The notes beneath the pieces were generated by a model, which was given only the letters and a program-made list of their open reading frames with translations, searched no databases and had not been told where the DNA came from. DNA of 37,584 nucleotides from JAAFIM01 sp964467315. Lineage in GTDB: Bacteria; Bacteroidota; Bacteroidia; Chitinophagales; Saprospiraceae. Positions 16,801-24,220 of this stretch are shown here, piece after piece. Both the position numbers and the translations under genes were made by a program. The DNA lies in NCBI GenBank assembly GCA_964467315.1, contig CAYXSA010000039.1, forward strand, positions 1 to 37,584. The letters run 5' to 3'. Each line of letters begins with the position of its first letter. The stretch's first letter is position 1.

Positions 16801-19800
16801 CCAAATAGACCCAGTGGCGCGCTGTTTTACGACGGTAAATGCGTTCTTGTCAGCGGCGGGTGTCGTTACGGTTACGCCTTCGATGGTGGATAGTGCCAGC
16901 ACAGATAACTGCGGCATTGTTACGCGAACTATCAATGGTCAGTCTTCGCTTACCTTTACTTGTGCGAGTATAGCTACGCCTACGGGGGTTGTGCTCAACG
17001 TAACAGATGCAAGTAGCCTTTCTAATGTATGTGTGTCTACTATAGTAGTGCGCGATACGATACGCCCTACGGCTGTTTGTAATCCAGTGGTGAATGCGTT
17101 TTTAAGCTCTACGGGTTCGGTTACGGTTAGTTCTGCGCAGGTGAATGCGGGCAGTTCGGACAACTGTACGAGTTTGACTTTTACGCTGAATAGTGCAACG
17201 AATGTTTCTTACAACTGTACGAACATAGGCAACAATAACGTAACGCTTCGGGCTACAGATGGTAGTGGGAATACAGCGTCTTGTGCTTCTGTTGTGAATG
17301 TACAAGATACGGTATCGCCCGTAGCTCGCTGTTTTACAAGCCGAGTGCTGCCGCTTTCGGCAGTGGCTATAAACGGGGATACGACGATAACGCCGATGTT
17401 TGTGGATAGCGCCAGCACGGATAACTGTAGTATTTTCGACAGACAAATCAATGGACAGCCTTCGCTTACTTTCAATTGCGGTTCTACCAGCCCGCAAATC
17501 GTAACGCTTCGGGTGGCAGACGCTACAGGCGGCAACCAGATTTGCCAAACGACTATAACCATAGTAGATGACACGCGCCCTGTGGCACGCTGCCAAAATA
17601 TCACGATAACTATCCCAACAACGGGAGGCAATGCAACGATTACGCCTGCGAGCATCGACAACAGCAGCACGGATAATTGTTCTATAGTGAATAGGACTGT
17701 ATCACAATCAAGTTTCGACTGCAATGCTTTAGGGGCTAACAATGTACGCTTGCGCGTATTTGATGCGGCGGGCAATGTGGATTCATGTACGGCTGTAGTT
17801 ACGGTTCGGGATATTACTGCGCCTGTGGCTCGCTGTCGTGGGGTAGTGCCTGCCTTTTTAGATGCTACGGGTATCGTTACAGTGAACGCCTCGCAGGTCG
17901 ATAGCCTTAGCACGGATAACTGTAGCATTACGACGCGTACCATCAACGGTAGCGTAAGCCAAAACTACTCTTGCTCAAATATCACAGCGACCAATAATGT
18001 AACGCTGGTGGTGACTGACCCCAGCGGAAATACGGCTTCTTGTGCTTCTATCATTCAGGTACGCGATACGGTACGCCCTACGCTTACTTGCAATAACGTA
18101 AACCGCGTTTTAGATGCTGCAGGCACACTCACGGTTACAGCGGGAGAGTTGGGTACGGCAACAGATAACTGTAATACGGTTACGCTGCTTGTGAATGGTA
18201 ATCCGTCTGTAAACTTTACTTGCGCCAATCGTGGCAATAATACGGTTACTATTAGAGCGACTGATGCCAATGGCAATAGCGTAACCTGCTCTTCGGTAGT
18301 GGCTGTTTTCGATACGACGCGCCCAAGCGCATTGTGCAATAGCCCGACCGTATTTTTGAACAATACGGGGATATTTGTACTAACGCCTGCGCTCATTGAT
18401 AATGGCAGTTTTGATAACTGCGGGGTGCTATCTGTAGCGCTTTCGCGCGATACGCTGCGTTGTGCAGACGTGGGAACATTTGCCGTTACAATGACAGTAA
18501 CGGACAGCAGCACGCTTACGAATACCTGTATATCGACTGTTACGGTTGTGGATAGTATCCGCCCTGTGGTTATCTGCCGAAATGATACGGCATTCTTAGA
18601 TGCTACAGGAAGCGCTACCGTATTCCCTGCCGATATAGACGGCGGAAGTGGCGATGCTTGCGGTATCAATACGCGCACCATCAACGGTAAACCGTTTGAA
18701 ACCTATGGTTGCCCCAATTTAGGACTTCGCAACGTCGTACTTGCTGTAACAGACAACAACGGCAATATAGACTCTTGTGCTACGACGGTTTTGGTGCGGG
18801 ATACGATAAGACCGACCATTAGCTGCCAGCCGCTTACGGTGCAGTTGGATGCCTTAGGCTCGGTAACGGTCTCAGCTACCTCGCTTGCTACGGCTGCCGA
18901 CAACTGCAATACCGTAACGCTCACTATCAATAGTTTGGCGACCCGCGTATTTACTTGCGCCAATCGCGGCAATAATACAGTAACAGTAGTCGCTACCGAT
19001 GGCAGTGGCAATACGACCTCTTGCCCCTCTGTAGTAACAGTACAAGACGTAAATGCGCCTGTGGCATTGTGCCGACCAGGGCAAACCATATACCTCAATT
19101 CTTTAGGCACTGCCACAGTACCTGTTGCGCTTATAGATAATGGCAGCAATGATGCTTGCGGCATTATGACGCGTACCGTTAGCCCTGCTACCGTAACCTG
19201 TGCAAGCATTCCATCGGCGGTCATTACGCTGACCGTTACGGACTCGGCAGGTTTAACAGCCTCTTGCCAAGTATCTGTGGATATATTAGATACGGTGCCG
19301 CCCACGATGTTGTGCCGCCCAGATACAGTATTTCTCGATGCTTTTGGCAGCGCAAGTGCGATACCAAGCGATGTAGATGGGGGCACTGTTGATGCTTGCG
19401 GTCTAAACTCACTACTCATAAATGGCACTTCCAATATCTTCTACACTTGCACCGATTTGGGTCTGCAAAACGTAACTCTTACAGGCAGCGACATTTATGC
19501 AAACACGGCTTCTTGTCCCAGCACAATTTTGGTGCGTGATACGATACGCCCTGCGCCGCAGTGCTTTGCCAATGTGCAAGTATTCGTAAATGCAGCAGGA
19601 ACGATTGCCGTGAATGCCTCCGTATTGGATAGTGCCAGCACTGATAACTGTAGTATTAACACAGCAGGTTATCTCTTTGCGGGTAGCCCCAATACAGCTA
19701 TCCGCACATTCACCTGCTCCAGCATTACTGCCAATCCGCATTCTGTAACGCTTATCGTGGCTGATGGTAGCGGCAATACTGCAAGTTGCCCCAGCACTAT

Positions 19801-22800
19801 CACCGTGCGCGACACGATACGCCCAACAGCCAACTGCCGCCCTACGCCACTTTCCGTAAATCTTAACTCAACGACAGGCTTAGTTACGGTTACAGCTGCT
19901 TCTATCAATAATCTAAGCGCAGATAACTGTACTATTCAATCCTTGCTTATCAACGGACAGCCTAATTTTACCTATAACTGTACACATATCGGCGCAAATG
20001 CTGCTACGCTTATGGTTGTAGATAATAGTGGCAACTCCTCGACTTGTACAGCGACAGTTACTGTCAATGATGTTACCTCACCTATAGCGCGCTGCCAAAA
20101 TATCACGGTACACCTCAGCAGCGTAACCAGCGCAGGCAGCGTTACCTTCGCCGCACGCGCCTTAGACAATATCGCTAACCTTAGCTCCGATAACTGCTCA
20201 ATAGTAAGCTGGCAGGTCGCGGGACAGGATAGCGTTACCTTTGACTGTAGCCAAACAGGCAACCGCACCGTATCGCTTGTAGTACGTGACTCCACAGGCA
20301 ACCCATCAAGCTGTACGGCTATTGTTACGGTACGCGACACAGTACGCCCCATTGCGATTTGTCCCATCGCGCCTGTGCCCGCTTATCTCAATGCCTCTGG
20401 TAATATCACCGTAACGGCGGCGATGATAGACGCAGGCAGCACAGATAACTGTAGCATCGCTACGCGGTTTATCAATGGCGCAACGTCCCGCAACTTCCTT
20501 TGTAATAATCGAGGTCTCAACCCCGTAACGCTTACCGTAAGCGACCCATCGGGCAATACTGCAACCTGCCCCGCAGTCGTGGAAGTCATAGACAGCACAC
20601 CGCCAGCCATACAATGCCAAAATCTTACGCGCAACCTCAATAGCTCCATACCTGCCTTTACTATAGTTACTGCCAACCAAATCAACAACGGCACGATAGA
20701 CAACTGCGGCACGATAAACCTGCTCATCAACGGACAAGCGCAAGATACCTTTGACTGTACCAATACAGGACCCAACACTGTCGTACTGACTGCCACCGAT
20801 GTAGCAGGCAATATCTCTACTTGTAATGCAATACTTACCATCGTAGATAATACAACCCCACAGATTAACTGCCAGCCCCAAACCGTCTATCTTGATGTCA
20901 ATGGACAGGCTACAGTAAATGTACAAAACAATCAGTTTATACCTGTAGTGGCTACAGGCAATGATGGTTGCGGTATCATCAACTGGACTATCAACGGGCA
21001 AAGTTCTGCTACCTACACTTGCGATAGCTTAGGGGCACCACGAAGCGCACGCATTGTAGCTTCTGACCCCTCTGGCAACTCTGCTACCTGCCAGTCAATC
21101 ATCACCGTGATTGATACAGTTCGCCCCGTCGCACGCTGCCAAAATATGACCTTGCAGCTCAATGCCGCAGGTACAGGCACTGTACTACCCGCACAGATAG
21201 ATAACTTCAGCGATGACAACTGTGCGCTAACCACTTATCTCATCAATGGGCAGCCTTCACAGTCTTATACCTGCGCCGATGTAGGGCAGCGCACTGCTAT
21301 ACTCACCGTGCGCGATGCAGCCAATAACCAAGATACTTGTACGGCTACCATTACAGTGGAAGACAATGTATCTCCAGTTGCCAATTGCCGTACCCCCTTT
21401 GCTGTAAATCTTGATGCCAATGGCGTAGCCACTGTACTCGCAAGCACAGTCAATAGTGCTGTTACTCCAAGTACAGACGCTTGCCAACCGCTGACCTTCC
21501 TGATAAACAACCTACCAAGCATTACTTTCAACTGTAGCAACGTCGGACCTAATCCAGTTTTGCTCACTGTACAAGATGCCAACGGCAATGAATCACAATG
21601 CCCTACAACTATCACCGTTGTAGATAATACACCGCCCACTGCGCTCTGCCGTGATACGGTGCGCGCTTATCTCGATAATGCAGGCAACGTAACCGTAACT
21701 GCCGAAGAGCTTGATAATAACTCTTTCGATAACTGCGGTATAGCGAATGTGCGTATCAACAACTTCTCTACCACACAGGTAACCTATACCTGCGCCAATG
21801 TCGGCAATAATGCCGCCACGCTCTTGGTTACGGGCAATTACGGCAATACCGCCTCTTGTCCCTCCATTGTGCGCATTATCGACACCATACCGCCTGCCGC
21901 TGTTTGCACTGGGACTACAGTGGACGTAACTAATTCGGGCTTTGCGCTCGTTACGCCTGCGATGCTTGACCCCGTTAGCTCCTCCAATGATGCTTGCGGT
22001 ATTCTCTCTCGCAGCGTCTCGCGTGATACCGTATTCTGCGGCGATGCGGGTATAGTTTCCATTACGCTCACCGTTACCGACAACAACAACAATAGCAGCA
22101 GCTGCGCCGCCGATGTAACCGTTATCTTGCAAAATCCTGTAGCAACGACCAACGCATTACATTGTTCTGGTGATACCATTTACCTGAATTCTACCCCGCC
22201 CGCCAACGGCAATACTTACAACTTCCAATGGCAGGGGCCCAACGGATTTAGTGCAACGACGCAAAATACCTTCATCACTCCTGCTACAGATGCAGACGAA
22301 GGCGACTACATCATTACCATCTTGCCACAAGGCGGCGGCTGTACCTCTTCCGATACGCTTAGCATTGATGTCAATACCGTGCCTATCCCTGTCGTGTTTG
22401 CCGATACGCCCGCTTGCGTGGGTAGCCCCATCGACCTCGTGATAAGCAATACCGCCGATTATAGCGGCTTTACAGCCCTCTCTTATGCTTGGTCGCAAAA
22501 CGGCAGCAGCACAGGCGGCAACAATGACACTATCCAATTGCTCTCCGCTGCACTTACAGACGCAGGCAACTACGTCGTTACGGTTACAGCAGATGGCTGC
22601 TCGGTAGAAAGCAGCGTATTTGTGGTAGATGTCTACACACCACCCACCGCACCGCAACCGCTCGCTACCGCACCTTGCGAGGGGCAAACGCTCACGCTTA
22701 CCGCCAATGCGCCCGACCTTACGCGGACATATTCCTACAACTGGTCAGGCCCCAATAGCTTTAGCGCCTTCACCGATACCACCACACTCAGCAACGCCCA

Positions 22801-23686
22801 GCAAACAAACGCAGGCACTTATACGGTAATTATCACCGATAACTTTGGCTGTACCGCTACAGCCGATGTCGCCGTAGTCATCGCGCCTACGCCAGAAGCA
22901 CCCGAAATGGTGCATAATCTGCCCCTTTGTACCGATGACCTGCTCGAAATCGTCGACACCAATACATATGCCATCACGCCCCAAGCCTACGCTTGGACAC
23001 TGCCCGACAACTCTACGACCAGCACCACCGTCCCCCAACTCGTCCTATCCGATGCCCTTGCGGGTGTCTATAGTATGATTGTCAATATGAACGGCTGTTT
23101 CTCTGCTCCTGGCGCTATCAGCGTACAATACGAGCCGACTCCGCTCGGCGTATCCGATGCGATAAGCCTGCCCTTTAGAGATTCGGTGCTGAATGTAAAT
23201 GTCGCCGCCAACGATAGCACGACCAGCACTTACACGATTGCGATACTTACGCCGCCCAATCGCGGTACGGCAAGCATCAATGCAGACGGTACGCTCAATT
23301 TCACCGCAGGCTTTAGCAGCTTCGGCAGAGATACGCTGACGTACATTATCTGCAATGCCGATTGCCCCAATCAATGCGATACGGCTCAAGTATTCATAGA
23401 AATTACTGCCGACTTTGAATGCTTTATCCCCGATGCTATCTCGCCCAATGGCGACGACCTGAACGACATCTGGAATATACGCTGCTTGCACGAATACCCC
23501 AACCGCGAAGTGATTGTTTTCTCTCGCTGGGGCAACCGCGTCTATGAAGGCGACGGCACAGACTTCGACGGCAAATTCAAAGGGCAAGACCTACCCGACG
23601 GCTCGTATTTCTACATCATCAAACTCAATAGCACGCAGTTTGTACCCGTCGATGAGTTTAAGGGCTATCTGATAATTCACCGTTAG
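13853..23686 (+). CDS. Giant HYR-like/Ig-like repeat surface protein with T9SS type B C-terminal domain
   Basis: 3,277 aa. The ATG at 13853 gives signal peptide MNLHITKK...VVRA (cut near residue 26); a TTG nine codons earlier is in frame but overlaps the promoter box. About 27-203 resembles a proprotein-convertase P-domain (VEVVWSKTLGTCG, FALQDPSG, GNWQLVAIDDNGG). About 204-2762 holds some 30 HYR-like units of about 85 aa. Each has a hinge such as RDTVRPTA.C, then STDNC, a TxTCA segment and a D.SGNTASC segment, so about four cysteines per unit. Four Ig-like domains follow (about 2766-3092: YNFQWQGPNGF, YSYNWSGPNSF), then a cadherin-like domain (about 3093-3185), then the gliding-motility-associated C-terminal domain (SPNGDDLNDIWNI, FSRWGNRVYE, LPDGSYFYII). 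Expected to be exported by T9SS and displayed as an extended adhesive stalk. No enzyme domain seen; ligand unknown. Confidence 0.95.
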   Translation: MNLHITKKIIITTLLLLFAVAEVVRAQTTVTRRCVTPSPVASIENSTFLVAPAINFVSVTDIPAGHVVADVQVEVVWSKTLGTCGAPVAGAVNLGEVGFALQDPSGVQRYFAPSTNLAGFFGTTASFTGTSQILSQRNFFRDNGLALPVLTPAPGATYRSNGSNTLAGFRGFSPYGNWQLVAIDDNGGAGVLCIEEICITLYTCPGNLTAVCAAAVNLPIDASGNATPTFGHLNAGSDTSCLLQSLTFTPSNFTCADRGNTSVVTMSITDMLGNSASCQTNVTIVDTTPPTITCKNYLVRLNAAGSFTMNANDSIIASDNCGVTNLRFILPPSVAEVGSVSVNCSRIGVNPLTLVAYDAAGNRRFCSVSLTVRDSLPPVPVCQTNVNAHLNALGSVVVNGSQLNNGSTDNCTIGALLNFQINGGTSQTYTCANLGANPARLIVVDQRGNRDSCNTTVTVIDTMPPVASCQNITAFVSSNGSVTIPATAINNASTDNCTAAGSLAFLIDGAATRQFTCAQVGSTLPAVLRVTDLQGNFSTCSANVSVADTVRPTALCQNVTAYVNSAGTVTVAPSQVNNASTDNCTASGALSLLLNGSATGVTFSCASIGAPQAVVLTVTDAQTNSATCTSNVTVLDTISPIPHCRNTITAFLTAAGNVTVTAVSLDSASTDNCGITNRLINGAASQIYTCAQVNTTQVATLRVQDAAGRFAECPTNVLIRDIVRPVARCRDRTVALNASGNATIFASDVDNLVTPSSDNCTTLSSLLVNGQPSVTFTCASVGTTPVILRATDGSGNTDSCTAQITIQDNTPPIPVCQNVTVYLGAAGTGTVSASQIRAAAASDNCGITSEQINGGPNVQYTCDSLFAVVGARTAVLRLGDLAGNFATCTASITVLDSLPPTANCRNITVQLGANGQAVVYPHIGANSINLNSADNCGIASYFINTVDSVIYDCTNLGSNTAELQVFDAAGNSHTCNSTVTVLDQIDPVARCFTTVNAFLSAAGVVTVTPSMVDSASTDNCGIVTRTINGQSSLTFTCASIATPTGVVLNVTDASSLSNVCVSTIVVRDTIRPTAVCNPVVNAFLSSTGSVTVSSAQVNAGSSDNCTSLTFTLNSATNVSYNCTNIGNNNVTLRATDGSGNTASCASVVNVQDTVSPVARCFTSRVLPLSAVAINGDTTITPMFVDSASTDNCSIFDRQINGQPSLTFNCGSTSPQIVTLRVADATGGNQICQTTITIVDDTRPVARCQNITITIPTTGGNATITPASIDNSSTDNCSIVNRTVSQSSFDCNALGANNVRLRVFDAAGNVDSCTAVVTVRDITAPVARCRGVVPAFLDATGIVTVNASQVDSLSTDNCSITTRTINGSVSQNYSCSNITATNNVTLVVTDPSGNTASCASIIQVRDTVRPTLTCNNVNRVLDAAGTLTVTAGELGTATDNCNTVTLLVNGNPSVNFTCANRGNNTVTIRATDANGNSVTCSSVVAVFDTTRPSALCNSPTVFLNNTGIFVLTPALIDNGSFDNCGVLSVALSRDTLRCADVGTFAVTMTVTDSSTLTNTCISTVTVVDSIRPVVICRNDTAFLDATGSATVFPADIDGGSGDACGINTRTINGKPFETYGCPNLGLRNVVLAVTDNNGNIDSCATTVLVRDTIRPTISCQPLTVQLDALGSVTVSATSLATAADNCNTVTLTINSLATRVFTCANRGNNTVTVVATDGSGNTTSCPSVVTVQDVNAPVALCRPGQTIYLNSLGTATVPVALIDNGSNDACGIMTRTVSPATVTCASIPSAVITLTVTDSAGLTASCQVSVDILDTVPPTMLCRPDTVFLDAFGSASAIPSDVDGGTVDACGLNSLLINGTSNIFYTCTDLGLQNVTLTGSDIYANTASCPSTILVRDTIRPAPQCFANVQVFVNAAGTIAVNASVLDSASTDNCSINTAGYLFAGSPNTAIRTFTCSSITANPHSVTLIVADGSGNTASCPSTITVRDTIRPTANCRPTPLSVNLNSTTGLVTVTAASINNLSADNCTIQSLLINGQPNFTYNCTHIGANAATLMVVDNSGNSSTCTATVTVNDVTSPIARCQNITVHLSSVTSAGSVTFAARALDNIANLSSDNCSIVSWQVAGQDSVTFDCSQTGNRTVSLVVRDSTGNPSSCTAIVTVRDTVRPIAICPIAPVPAYLNASGNITVTAAMIDAGSTDNCSIATRFINGATSRNFLCNNRGLNPVTLTVSDPSGNTATCPAVVEVIDSTPPAIQCQNLTRNLNSSIPAFTIVTANQINNGTIDNCGTINLLINGQAQDTFDCTNTGPNTVVLTATDVAGNISTCNAILTIVDNTTPQINCQPQTVYLDVNGQATVNVQNNQFIPVVATGNDGCGIINWTINGQSSATYTCDSLGAPRSARIVASDPSGNSATCQSIITVIDTVRPVARCQNMTLQLNAAGTGTVLPAQIDNFSDDNCALTTYLINGQPSQSYTCADVGQRTAILTVRDAANNQDTCTATITVEDNVSPVANCRTPFAVNLDANGVATVLASTVNSAVTPSTDACQPLTFLINNLPSITFNCSNVGPNPVLLTVQDANGNESQCPTTITVVDNTPPTALCRDTVRAYLDNAGNVTVTAEELDNNSFDNCGIANVRINNFSTTQVTYTCANVGNNAATLLVTGNYGNTASCPSIVRIIDTIPPAAVCTGTTVDVTNSGFALVTPAMLDPVSSSNDACGILSRSVSRDTVFCGDAGIVSITLTVTDNNNNSSSCAADVTVILQNPVATTNALHCSGDTIYLNSTPPANGNTYNFQWQGPNGFSATTQNTFITPATDADEGDYIITILPQGGGCTSSDTLSIDVNTVPIPVVFADTPACVGSPIDLVISNTADYSGFTALSYAWSQNGSSTGGNNDTIQLLSAALTDAGNYVVTVTADGCSVESSVFVVDVYTPPTAPQPLATAPCEGQTLTLTANAPDLTRTYSYNWSGPNSFSAFTDTTTLSNAQQTNAGTYTVIITDNFGCTATADVAVVIAPTPEAPEMVHNLPLCTDDLLEIVDTNTYAITPQAYAWTLPDNSTTSTTVPQLVLSDALAGVYSMIVNMNGCFSAPGAISVQYEPTPLGVSDAISLPFRDSVLNVNVAANDSTTSTYTIAILTPPNRGTASINADGTLNFTAGFSSFGRDTLTYIICNADCPNQCDTAQVFIEITADFECFIPDAISPNGDDLNDIWNIRCLHEYPNREVIVFSRWGNRVYEGDGTDFDGKFKGQDLPDGSYFYIIKLNSTQFVPVDEFKGYLIIHR

Positions 23687-23840
23687 TTTTTTTTGGCGTG
23701 CCCGCCGCCCGTAGGGGCAGACACATGGGTCTGCCCCTGCGCTGCAAAAGGCAGCGCGGCGCGGCGGTCGGGCTATTCGGGGCGTTTCACCATCGCCCCA
23801 TTTGGGGCGAATGTTGATTCGCCCCTACTATCCCTCACGC
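23687..23840 (-). repeat. Modular three-hairpin element, copy H
   Basis: Starts with eight T directly after the giant gene's stop codon, then GGCGTGCCCGCC. A nested hairpin GTAGGGGCAGAC-acatg-GGTCTGCCCC sits inside hairpin I. The linker GTCGGGCTAT and cassette GGGGCGAAT-gttg-ATTCGCCCC follow, and it ends with CTATCCCTCACGC at 23828-23840. It is a mirror image of copy G on the other side of the gene. Confidence 0.82.
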
Positions 23841-23912
23841 AAGGTATACAGGCTCTAATGCCTTCGATGTATCTCCTCTCGAAGAGGTAAAGCCTTCGTT
23901 TACAGAAAAATG

Positions 23913-23945
23913 CCCGCTGCGCCCCTTTGGCGCAGCGGGTTTTTT
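23913..23945 (+). terminator. Strong hairpin with T-tract downstream of the giant gene
   Basis: CCCGCTGCGCC (23913-23923) and GGCGCAGCGGG (23929-23939) form a perfect 11-bp stem with loop CCTTT, followed by TTTTTT (23940-23945). It fits an intrinsic terminator for plus-strand transcription, but is also hairpin III of repeat copy I, so it may not have evolved for termination. Confidence 0.6.
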
Positions 23946-24100
23946 ATTGCGGGAGGGATAGTAGGGGCAGACCGATGTGTCTGCCCAAAAGGGCAGCACA
24001 GGGCTGCCCCGAATAGCCCGACGGCGCGACCCGTAGAGCCGTAGCATGCTACGGCTCTCGCCCGCCTTTGCGGGCGAGGGAGCGCCGACCCGCCAAAAAA
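23913..24100 (+). repeat. Modular three-hairpin element, copy I
   Basis: Hairpin III (23913-23939), linker GCGGGAGGGATAG, GTAG-preceded cassette GGGGCAGACC-gatgt-GTCTGCCC, a second hairpin GGGCAGC/GCTGCCC, and linker ATAGCCCGAC. Hairpin I contains the GAGCCGTAGCA/TGCTACGGCTC cassette seen in copy F plus CTCGCCCGC/GCGGGCGAG. It ends in CCGCCAAAAAAA. With H it forms a back-to-back pair like F and G. Confidence 0.8.
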
Positions 24101-24147
24101 AGTGAAAAGTGAAAAGTGAAAAGTGAAAAGTGAAAAGTGAAAAGTGA
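24101..24147. repeat. Tandem heptamer repeat (AGTGAAA)x6.7
   Basis: Six full AGTGAAA units and a partial seventh in perfect register follow copy I's A-tract directly. The period is the same 7 bases as the GARTTAC family but the unit differs. The 531-base gap 23687-24217 consists of elements H and I, this tract and the heptamer block at 24193-24220; no gene is supported. Confidence 0.9.
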
Positions 24148-24192
24148 TTTTTGTATATATACTTGGTTATCAATGGCTTATGTGCAAAACTC

Positions 24193-24220
24193 GTAACTCG
24201 TAACTCGTCATTCGTAACTA
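24193..24220. repeat. Heptamer block touching the VWA gene stop
   Basis: GTAACTC, GTAACTC, GTCATTC, GTAACTA in register; the last unit includes the TAG stop codon (minus strand) of the VWA gene. Upstream TATCAATGGCTTATGTGCAA resembles sequence at 36265-36284 next to the mltG stop. Confidence 0.75.

Noticed and set aside
14455..22687. Many minus-strand frames of 100-250 codons antisense to the giant gene
   Set aside because: They repeat with the period of the HYR units and share the same low-complexity peptides, so they are shadows of the repeat.
23687..23700. Eight T after the giant gene stop as a terminator
   Set aside because: The T-tract precedes rather than follows the hairpin on the coding strand, so it does not form an intrinsic terminator; the hairpin at 23913 is a better candidate.
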